DNA of 45,045 bases from Cacconaster sp045599325 (GTDB lineage Bacteria; Bacteroidota; Bacteroidia; Bacteroidales; UBA932): assembly GCA_045599325.1 (NCBI GenBank), contig JAZRVT010000051.1, forward strand, positions 1 through 45,045. The letters run 5' to 3'. The notes beneath the pieces were generated by a model that searched no databases, was not told the DNA's origin, and saw only the letters and a list, made by a program, of their open reading frames with translations. A program made the translations under genes and the position numbers. Of this stretch, positions 33,702 through 41,700 are shown piece by piece. Position 1 is the first letter of the stretch. Each line of letters begins with the position of its first letter.

Positions 33702-33709
33702 CAAAGTTA
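33702..33709 (-). promoter_or_regulatory. -7 element for tRNA-Arg/fabD
   Basis: On the minus strand this reads TAACTTTG, 8 bases before the tRNA 5' end, so transcription would begin almost at the mature tRNA. No -33 box at normal spacing. Confidence 0.55.
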
Positions 33710-33740
33710 TTGTTTTTCTTCAAGAAACCCACTATATTTG
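33710..33740 (+). promoter_or_regulatory. Promoter for the carboxyltransferase gene (TTG-N20-TATATTTG)
   Basis: TTG (33710-33712) and TATATTTG (33733-33740) are 20 bases apart, and the start codon follows at 33779. The element abuts the divergent tRNA/fabD -7 box. Confidence 0.7.
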
Positions 33741-33778
33741 TAGATTATTTAAGACGACAGTTAAATCAAATAACATTT

Positions 33779-35560
33779 ATGGCTCGCGAAATTAAATTCT
33801 CTCTCGTTTATCGAGATATGTGGCAGTCTTCCGGCAAGTACACCGGCAGAGTTGACCAGCTCAAGGAGATAGCCCCTGTCATCATCGATATGGGCTGCTT
33901 CGACCGCGTGGAGACAAACGGCGGCGCATTCGAACAGGTGCAGCTGCTTTACGGTCAGAACCCTAACAAGGCAGTCCGCGAATGGTGCGCTCCTTTCAAC
34001 AAGGTAGGCATCCAGACTCATATGCTGGAGCGCGGTCTCAACGCTCTTCGTATGAACCCGGTGCCTGAGGATGTCCGTTTCCTTATGTACAAGGTCAAGA
34101 AGGCTCAGGGTACAGATATCGCACGTTCATTCTGCGGTCTCAACGACCACCGCAACCTCAAGGGCTCTGTAATCGGCGCGAAGAAGGGCGGTATGATCTC
34201 CCAGGTCGCTCTCTCGATCACCTACTCTCCAGTCCATACAGTTGACTACTATATGGGTGTCGTAGACAAGGTGGTTGAATACGGCTGCGATGAGATCTGC
34301 CTCAAGGATATGGCCGGCATCGGACGTCCTGCATTCCTCGGCAAGCTTGTCAAGTCGATCAAGAAGAAATATCCTGAGATCAAGGTCCAGTACCACGGCC
34401 ACACAGGCCCTGGTTTCTCTGTGGCTTCAATGCTCGAGGTCGCACGCGCAGGCGCTGACTATCTCGATGTAGCAATCGAACCTCTCTCCTGGGGCAAGAT
34501 CCATCCGGATGTAATCACCATCAGGGCCATGCTCAAAGATGCAGGCTTCAAGGTGAAGGATATCAATATGGATGCATATATGGAGGCCCGCGCCCTTACA
34601 CAGAAGTTCATCGACGACTTCCTGGGCTACTACATCGAGCCTACCAACCACTATTGCTCATCACTCCTCGTGGGCTGCGGCCTTCCTGGCGGTATGATGG
34701 GTTCTATGATGGCTGACCTCAAGGGCTTCATGAGCGCTATCAATATGTCGCTCCGCAACCAGGGCAAGCCTGAGCTCACACTCGACCAGATGACAGTCAA
34801 GCTGTTCCAGGAAGTTGAGTATGTATGGCCTCGCCTGGGTTATCCTCCATTGGTGACTCCGTTCAGCCAGTATGTCAAGAACACCGCCCTCATGAACCTG
34901 ATGCACACCCTCAAGGGTGAGCCTCGCTGGAAGACCATCGACCCTGACACAATGAACATGATCCTCGGCAAGACCGGCCAGCTCCCTGGCAAGCTTGCTC
35001 CTGAAATCGTGAAGATTGTCAAGGAGAAAGGTCTCGAGTTCTACACCGGCAACCCTCAGGATGCATTCCCTGACGATCTCCCTCGTTTCGAGAAGATGAT
35101 GGAGGAAGAGGGCTGGGACCGCGGTCAGGACGACGAGGAGCTCTTCGAGCTTGCTATGCACGAGCGTCAGTACCGTGACTACAAGAGCGGTATCGCTGAA
35201 GAGAGGTTCCTCAAGGACCTCGAGGCAAAGAAGGCTGCTGCAGGTGCTCCGAAGATCATCACCCGTCCGGTAGTCGAGATGCCTGCCTTCGACATCAACA
35301 AAGTTGTCGAGGAGCATCCTGACGCAACTCCTATCCACGCTGCAGCTGCCGGCACCCTTACCTGGGAGGTGGCATCCGAGCAGGAGTCTGTCGCTCCTCA
35401 GGTCGGCACAAAGGTCAAGGAAGGCGACGTCCTCTGCATGGTTCAGGCATACTACGGCATTGAAGAGTGCGTGGCAAAGGCTTCCGGCAAGATTGTCTCC
35501 ATCAATGCAAAGCAGGGCGACAAGGTTGTCAAGGGCCAGATCCTCGGCTTCATTGAATAA
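33779..35560 (+). CDS. Carboxyltransferase, pyruvate carboxylase subunit B / oxaloacetate decarboxylase alpha type, with lysine-less biotinyl-like domain
   Basis: The 593-residue protein begins REIKFSLVYRDMWQSSGKY and carries the HMGL-like carboxyltransferase barrel: ETNGGAFEQV, the lysine-bearing EICLKDMAGIGRP, the metal-binding VQYHGHTGPGFSVAS and the conserved domain GGMMGSMMADLKG. These enzymes move CO2 between biotin and pyruvate/oxaloacetate. The C-terminal 75 residues resemble a biotinyl domain (GTKVKEGDVL...ASGKIVSINAKQGDKVVKGQ). Where the biotin-accepting AMKM normally stands, this reads QAYYGIEE (Ala557-Tyr558-Tyr559-Gly560), with no lysine. Biotin may be supplied by a separate carrier protein, or the domain may have another role. 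The ATG at 33779 is favoured because upstream codons overlap the promoter. A terminator follows at 35585. Confidence 0.88.
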   Translation: MAREIKFSLVYRDMWQSSGKYTGRVDQLKEIAPVIIDMGCFDRVETNGGAFEQVQLLYGQNPNKAVREWCAPFNKVGIQTHMLERGLNALRMNPVPEDVRFLMYKVKKAQGTDIARSFCGLNDHRNLKGSVIGAKKGGMISQVALSITYSPVHTVDYYMGVVDKVVEYGCDEICLKDMAGIGRPAFLGKLVKSIKKKYPEIKVQYHGHTGPGFSVASMLEVARAGADYLDVAIEPLSWGKIHPDVITIRAMLKDAGFKVKDINMDAYMEARALTQKFIDDFLGYYIEPTNHYCSSLLVGCGLPGGMMGSMMADLKGFMSAINMSLRNQGKPELTLDQMTVKLFQEVEYVWPRLGYPPLVTPFSQYVKNTALMNLMHTLKGEPRWKTIDPDTMNMILGKTGQLPGKLAPEIVKIVKEKGLEFYTGNPQDAFPDDLPRFEKMMEEEGWDRGQDDEELFELAMHERQYRDYKSGIAEERFLKDLEAKKAAAGAPKIITRPVVEMPAFDINKVVEEHPDATPIHAAAAGTLTWEVASEQESVAPQVGTKVKEGDVLCMVQAYYGIEECVAKASGKIVSINAKQGDKVVKGQILGFIE

Positions 35561-35584
35561 CCGTCAGCCTGAAGGCAAAATGAA

Positions 35585-35615
35585 AGAGACCGGCCAATGA
35601 CCGGTCTCTCTTTTT
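35585..35615. terminator. Bidirectional terminator between carboxyltransferase and tRNA-His
   Basis: GAGACCGG (35586-35593) and CCGGTCTC (35601-35608), extended by one A-T pair, form the stem. T-runs flank it on the right for the plus strand, and an A-rich left side serves the minus strand. Confidence 0.85.
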
Positions 35616-35616
35616 C

Positions 35617-35693
35617 TGGGGTGGATGATGGGACTCGAACCCACGACACTCGGAACCACAATCCGATGCTCTACCAGCTGAACTACATCCACC
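35617..35693 (-). tRNA. tRNA-His (anticodon GTG)
   Basis: On the minus strand the cloverleaf has the acceptor GTGGATG/CATCCAC preceded by an extra G (position -1) opposite C73, both hallmarks of tRNA-His. The anticodon arm is TCGGA-TTGTGGT-TCCGA with anticodon GTG, and the T-arm contains GGGTTCGAGTCCC. CCA is encoded at the 3' end (35617-35619). Confidence 0.95.
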
Positions 35694-35705
35694 GTTTTGA
35701 GGCTG

Positions 35706-35738
35706 CAAAGATACAGTATTTTATTTCATTTGTCCAAA
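35706..35738 (-). promoter_or_regulatory. tRNA-His promoter (TTTG-N21-TATCTTTG)
   Basis: On the minus strand, TTTG (35735-35738) and TATCTTTG (35706-35713) are 21 bases apart, 12 bases before the tRNA start. It lies between the pbpC stop and the tRNA. Confidence 0.7.
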
Positions 35739-35763
35739 AAAAAGTTCAGAAGCCGGTTAAGAT

Positions 35764-38034
35764 TCACTCTTTTGCCGTAAAACGCACTGTGGCGCTGTTG
35801 CCGTTCGCATCCACGACGGTCAGAGTATGGACACCGCTTTCAGGAACAACCTTGACCTTGTGCTCACCGTGGGAGGTCTCTCCTATGAAGTTTCCGTCGA
35901 TATGCCAGAAGAGGACAGCGTCCGGGTCGGCGTGGGCTGCCGAGAAGACAGCGCCGCGGCTCTTAGAGTCGAGCGCGACAGGGGTGGCGATGGTCATACC
36001 GTTCTGAGGATAGATGATTTCCAGCAGGGATGCGCCCTGTTCCCCGCCGAACCGCGGGTGCAGCGGGGGCATCTGGCGGTAGTCGGTGTGAGTGCGCATA
36101 TAGTACCACTCCTGGGCCGGAGGAAGGACGAACCAGGATACCGATTGCATCTTTGTCACATCGTAGCATCCGCTGTCAACCCTGTACTGCCCATCTTCGC
36201 TCAGGTGGATGATTCTGTGGAAGCTGCATCTGTCAGGCAGCTGCGGGGCCTTGGGGGCGAGCACTGTCACTGTGCCGTCGCCCAGGCAGGCATCCGAGAC
36301 AGGACGTCCGCTGAGCCTGCAGGTCTCCACTTCGCGCAGGCTGCCGGAGGGCTCAGTGAACCAGGAGGTCATAGGGAGCAGACCGAAGAGGTCGAACATC
36401 ACCGGAGCGGCATATCCCACACCTGTCAGCAGCGGGCGTCCTGTGCCGTCACAGTTCCCGACCCATACGGCCACCACATATTCAGGCGTCACTCCCACGC
36501 TCCAGGCATCGCGGTTTCCATAACTGGTGCCAGTCTTCCAGGCAATCCTTCTGGAAGAACTGAAACTCCGCCAGTCACCCTCCTCCTCGGGCCTTGCGAC
36601 ACCTGTCAGGGCATCGAAAGTGCACCATATTGCGCCTTTGGAGAGCGGACAGCCCTCCGTAGTGACGCCTGTCAGGAAGGCCGCCATCTTCCGGTAGCAG
36701 TCAGCGAGTTCCGTCAGCCTTATCTCGGCACCTCCGAGAATCAGCGAGAGTCCGTAGGTGTCGGCTCCGCGGTCGACGGTGGTCATCCCGAACCTCTTCA
36801 GAAGTTCCAGGAACTTCTCTATGCCGTATTCGTGAAGCATTCTGACAGAGGGTACATTGAGCGAACGCTGAATCACGCTGCGCGCTGTGACCGCTCCGTC
36901 GAAGGTGTGGTTGTAGTTGCTCGGGCTGAAGTCCTTGTAGTGGAACGGGACATCCGGGATCAGCATATCGGGAAGAATCTGCCCCTCGTCCAGCATCGCT
37001 CCGTAGAGGAGCGGCTTCAGGGTGCTGCCGCTGCTGCGCCGCGCCTGGGCCACATCCACGTCGTCGCCGTGCGCCTTCGATCCGTGGCCGGCATTGCCGA
37101 CATAAACCACCGGCTCTCCGGTGGCGACGTCAATTATCACCGCTGCCATATTGTGAACGTCGTTGGCTGCATATTCTTCAGCGTGGCGGCTGACAACCGC
37201 TTCGGCCCTTGTCTGGAGCGAGAAGTCTATATGGCTGCTGTACATCCTGTCGCCTCCGCCCCTGCGCAGGCTCTCGAGGTAGTGGTATGCGGTTTCAGGC
37301 AGAGGGTACGGTTTGTCAGGCAACGGCTCGTCCTTGGCCAGACGGCATTCGGTCTCATCTATGATGCCTTCTCTCAGAAGCTTGTCCAGAAGGAAGTTGC
37401 GTTTTTCGAGCAGTTTGTCGCGGCCCTTGCCGGGATGGATAAGGGCAGGGGAGTTGGGAAGGACTGCCAGAGTGGCGCTCTCAGCCCAGGAGAGCTCCTC
37501 GCAGCTGCGGCCGAAATAGCGCCAGGAAGCTGCCGGCAGTCCTACGACATTGCCGCCGAACGGAGCGTTGGAGGCGTAAAGCGCAAGTATCTCATTCTTG
37601 CTGCAGCGCAGTTCAAGCCTGGTCGCAAGAATCATCTCGAGGATTTTCTCCCCTACTGTGCGGTCAGGGTTGCCGCGGCTGAGCCTGATGGTCTGCATCG
37701 TGATGGTGCTGCCGCCGCTCCGTATCTCACCGCTCTTCAGGTTGAGGCGGACAGCTCTGGCGATTGCCAGCGGGTCCACTCCCGGATGCCACCGGAAACG
37801 CTTGTCCTCATAGGAGATGACGGCTGCCGTGTATTTCTCCGGGACGCTCTCCACAGGGGGGAACCTCCATTGTCCGTCCGCAGCGATTCTTGCTCCGAGC
37901 AGCCTCCCGTCGGAACTTTCCAGCACTGCGGAGACAGGGGCCCTGAACATCTCCCTCGGCAGGGAGAACAGGTAGATTATCAGCAGGAACGCTGCAGGGA
38001 CTGCAATGAGAACTATTTTTGTCAACTTGCTCAT
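35764..38034 (-). CDS. pbpC: Penicillin-binding protein 1C (bifunctional glycosyltransferase/transpeptidase)
   Basis: This 756-residue class A PBP has an N-terminal membrane anchor (IVLIAVPAAFLLIIYLFSL). The GT51 glycosyltransferase domain contains YEDKRFRWHPGVDP (catalytic Glu76) and GGSTITMQT. The transpeptidase domain has the SxxK serine Ser337 (SSGSTLKP), an SxN motif in QRSLNVPS and the KTGTS motif. A C-terminal BiPBP_C-like domain (LLEIIYPQNGMTIATP, ending HTLTVVDANG) is typical of PBP1C. It builds and cross-links peptidoglycan at the inner membrane. PBP1C genes are often found beside alpha-2-macroglobulin genes, and one lies divergently here with one gene between. No clear promoter box was found in the 38035-38098 gap. 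Confidence 0.96.
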   Translation of the reverse strand: MSKLTKIVLIAVPAAFLLIIYLFSLPREMFRAPVSAVLESSDGRLLGARIAADGQWRFPPVESVPEKYTAAVISYEDKRFRWHPGVDPLAIARAVRLNLKSGEIRSGGSTITMQTIRLSRGNPDRTVGEKILEMILATRLELRCSKNEILALYASNAPFGGNVVGLPAASWRYFGRSCEELSWAESATLAVLPNSPALIHPGKGRDKLLEKRNFLLDKLLREGIIDETECRLAKDEPLPDKPYPLPETAYHYLESLRRGGGDRMYSSHIDFSLQTRAEAVVSRHAEEYAANDVHNMAAVIIDVATGEPVVYVGNAGHGSKAHGDDVDVAQARRSSGSTLKPLLYGAMLDEGQILPDMLIPDVPFHYKDFSPSNYNHTFDGAVTARSVIQRSLNVPSVRMLHEYGIEKFLELLKRFGMTTVDRGADTYGLSLILGGAEIRLTELADCYRKMAAFLTGVTTEGCPLSKGAIWCTFDALTGVARPEEEGDWRSFSSSRRIAWKTGTSYGNRDAWSVGVTPEYVVAVWVGNCDGTGRPLLTGVGYAAPVMFDLFGLLPMTSWFTEPSGSLREVETCRLSGRPVSDACLGDGTVTVLAPKAPQLPDRCSFHRIIHLSEDGQYRVDSGCYDVTKMQSVSWFVLPPAQEWYYMRTHTDYRQMPPLHPRFGGEQGASLLEIIYPQNGMTIATPVALDSKSRGAVFSAAHADPDAVLFWHIDGNFIGETSHGEHKVKVVPESGVHTLTVVDANGNSATVRFTAKE

Positions 38035-38098
38035 CGGACTTCTAAATTAACCATTTTTTTTGTATTTTTACATCTTTCACCAGTATAATGACAACACC

Positions 38099-38746
38099 GT
38101 GAAACGTCTGACCACCCTTCTTCTGCTGATGTGCCTCTGCCTTTCCGCCCGGGCGCAGAATGTGTCGCTCGACACCCTTTTCTACGCACTGCCCCAGTTC
38201 AGCACCGGGACCATATCATTCCCTGACGGCAAAATTCAGTCGGGCAACATAAACATCTGCAATCTCGACCAGACCATACGCTTCATCGACCCGTCGGGTG
38301 ACACGCTGGTCCTCAACGATTCCCATCTGGCCATAAAGGTTACTGTGGGGAAGGATGTATTCTATCGCGACAAACAGAATTTCATCAAGCTCGTCGATAT
38401 GGCGGGAGAGGTCTTCCTCGGCTTGAAGAAGACTATGGTGCTGATCAACAACGAACAGATAGGGGCATACGGAATGGCCTCGTCGACATCCTCCATCTCA
38501 AGCTTCAGCCGCGATGAATTCACCGGCCACTGCTACAAGTACGTGGATTTCCTTCCGGCGAACTGGAACTACACCGCGCTGTATATGCTCTACCGCAACG
38601 GCCGCTTCTACACTGCCACCAAGAAGAACTTCCAGAAGTGTTTCCCTGACAGGAAGGCCGACATCGAAGCGTTCTTCAAGGAGAACGATGTCAATCCCTC
38701 TGACTGCGATGCTGTCTGCAGTCTCTTTAATCTGATGAAACAATAA
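38099..38746 (+). CDS. Unrecognised secreted protein between pbpC and alpha-2-macroglobulin
   Basis: From the GTG at 38099 the protein has 215 residues with a signal peptide (MKRLTTLLLLMCLCLSARA, then Q). An upstream start at 38060 would hide this signal. The mature part shows strand-like repeats (FSTGTISFPDGKIQSGNIN, TVGKDVFYRDKQNFIKLVD, KKTMVLINNEQIGAYG) and ends in a helical tail rich in Lys/Asp and Cys (KKNFQKCFPDRKADIEAFF, VNPSDCDAVCSLFNLM). I recognise no family or catalytic motif. It precedes the alpha-2-macroglobulin gene by 9 bases and is very probably in its operon, so it may help in the same periplasmic or surface function; that is inference from position only. Confidence 0.75.
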   Translation: MKRLTTLLLLMCLCLSARAQNVSLDTLFYALPQFSTGTISFPDGKIQSGNINICNLDQTIRFIDPSGDTLVLNDSHLAIKVTVGKDVFYRDKQNFIKLVDMAGEVFLGLKKTMVLINNEQIGAYGMASSTSSISSFSRDEFTGHCYKYVDFLPANWNYTALYMLYRNGRFYTATKKNFQKCFPDRKADIEAFFKENDVNPSDCDAVCSLFNLMKQ

Positions 38747-38755
38747 TAACCGAAT

Positions 38756-41700
38756 ATGAGACGAATACTGAGTATCCTTGCATTTTCCGCCCTGTTTCTT
38801 GTTGCAGTCTCCTGCACCGCGGGCCAGGGCGGCGATTCAGCCCTCTCTTCTTTCTCAAAGGAGATCAGGGTTGACGACCCGATTTCATTCACTCTGGCGG
38901 CTGGCACGCTGGACAGCAGCACCGGAGACCTTGATGCTGTCAGAAAGGCTGTGAAGATTTCTCCTGCAGTGGACTTCGACGTCGATGTGGTCGACGCCCA
39001 GACCATCTGCATCTATCCGAAGCAGAAACTCGACTATAATGCGACCTACAAGGTCTCCGCAAACTTCGGGAGCCTCGCCGGCGTCAAAGGGAAGACCGAA
39101 ACGCTTGAGGTAAAAACCCTTGCACCGGTCATCCTCTTCGACTTCTCGCCGCTCTGCGTCGAGAGGGAGGACAACTACAGGGTGCAGGTGGAGATATCCT
39201 CTTCCGATGCCCTTGACAGCAAGTATCTGGAATCCGGCTTCTCGGTGAAGGGAGCGGCCAATACTCTCTCCTGGGAGCACGCTGAAGACGGCCTGAAGCA
39301 TACTGTGACTGTCAGCGGCCTCTCTGCGGGGCCATCCGAACAGAAGGCTGTCTTCGAATACTCCTACCCGAAATATGCCGCAGAGGGAACCCGAAAGTTC
39401 ACGATTCCTGAAAAAGGCAAGTTCTATGTCCTGACTTCTGAGACCAGGAACCAGCCTTTCGGATATTATGTGACCTTCTCGGCGCCTCTTGCAGACGGGC
39501 AGAACTTCAATGAACTGGTTCAGGCTCCCGGCAAGGGCAAGATGACATATTCAGTAAACGGAAACGTCCTCGCCATCTACCCTTCCGTAAAGGCTGACAA
39601 GCAGCAGTACATCTGCATCGCCAAAAATATAAAGAGCAGCCGCGGCTCCACCCTTACAGAGGATTTCGCCCGCTTCTTCGACGTCCCTTCCGACGAGCCG
39701 TCCGTAAAGTTCCAGAGCAATGGTGTGATCCTCCCTTCAAAAGAGGGGATGAACCTCTATTTCCAGTCGATCAACTATGTCAAGGCCGAGGTCAGGGTGA
39801 AGCGGATATTTGAGAACAATGTCCTCCAGTTCCTCCAGGGCAACAGCCTGACAAGCAAATACTGCTACACTGACGATGTCGCCCGCGTGGTGCTCGACAC
39901 CACCATCGTCCTGGGCGAGGCCAACTCCGAGAAGCTCCGCAACCTCTCCACATACGGCCTGAACATCGCAAACCTGGTCAACGTCCAGCGCGGAGCGATC
40001 TACCGCGTCGAGATCCGCGGCCGCGAGCCGCTCGCCGAGTTCAGCGAGGGCCACTGGGAGAGCGACTACTACTTCGGCTCATACAACGACTATGAGGAGA
40101 GGGTCCGCAACGTGCTCGTTTCCGACCTTTCTGTGATTGCTAAAGGATCCGGAAAGGGCGAATACACCTTCTTCGTCACCGACATCATCACAGCGGCGCC
40201 TGTCAACGGCGCCAAAGTCAAGGTTTACAACTATGTCAACCAGTTGATTGCTGAAGGCTCCACAGGGTCCGGCGGACGGTTTGACTGCAAGATTGACAAT
40301 GACACTCCTCAGACAGCAGTCATCTCCCGCGGAGAGGACAAGAGCTATGTCTCCCTCACCGGAGGCAGTGCCATCTCTCTGAGCAGCTTCGATGTTGACG
40401 GCACATCCTTCAAGCAGGGACAGAAAGGCTATGTCTTCGGAGAGCGCGGCGTATGGCGTCCGGGCGATGAGATCCACCTCACATTCGTCTCGATGCTCGA
40501 TGAGGGAGTCCTCCCGGCCAACCATCCAGTCACAGCATCCCTCATCAGCCCTCAGGGCCAGACGATGAAGACCATCGTCAACAACCAGGGCCACCACGGA
40601 ATGTATGCCTTCACCTTCCAGACTGACGCTTCATCCCAGACAGGCAACTGGGAGGCAGTCATCACTGCCGGCGGACAGAGATACTACAAGACTGTCAAGG
40701 TCGAGACCGTGAAGCCTAACAACATCGTCATCAACCTCTCACTCAACGACAAGCCTGCCGTCCCTGCAAGGAACGTCCGCGGTGACATCTCCGCAAAATG
40801 GCTTGTGGGCAACCCTGCCAAAGGCCTCGAGACAAAGGTTGAGGCTGTCCTGTCACGCGGCAGGACCACATTCAAGGGATATGAGAAGTACACCTTCGAG
40901 GACCGCTCGCGGGAATTCACCTCACAGGAGATTGAAGTATTCAAGGGTACGACAGACAGCCAGGGCCAGATTGCCTTCAATGTAAGCCTGCCTGCTTCCA
41001 GGAAGAGCCCGGGAATGATGAATGCAGTATTCACGACCCGCGTCTTCGAGAAGAGCGGCGAGAGCAGCATCGACAACTGCCAGGTTCTCCTGTCGCCTTT
41101 CGACACCTATGTCGGCATCAGTGCACCTGAGAAGGAGAATGACTGGGGCGAGATGTATGTAGACAAGGCCCGCCCTGCAAAATTCTCTATTGCAGCCCTC
41201 GATTACAAGGGCGGCGCAGCTCCTTCCACCGAAGTGGAAGTCGAGCTATACAAGATGGGATGGAGCTGGTGGTGGAGTTCGACCGCCGACCTTGCAAGTT
41301 ATGCGAAGGATTCATACAACGAACCATACAAGACCTTCCGCAAGACCATATCCGGCGGTGCCGCTGAATTCACAGAGGACTTCACCGGCGAAGAGAGCGG
41401 ATTCTATTTCATCCGTGTCACTAACCTCAAGGGCGGTCACGCCGCTTCAAAGGTGGTGATGGTCACCAGCAGTTATGAGAATTCCCAGAGCGGAGCATCC
41501 GATGCTGCTGTCAAGCTTCCGATGACTCTCGACAAGGATGTCTACACTGTTGGCGAGACCGCGCGTCTCTCGATCCCTTCTGCAAGCGGCGCCAGGGCGC
41601 TTGTCTCAGTCGAGAAAGGCGAGAGAGTGGTCAGCAACTTCTGGGTTGACTGCAAGGGCGACCGGACAGAGATACAGGTTCCGGTTGAGAGCGGAATGAC

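Noticed and set aside
35827..38088. 753-codon frame antisense to pbpC
   Set aside because: The pbpC strand has all expected active-site motifs. The antisense translation has no signal peptide or domain and arises from GC-rich codon bias.
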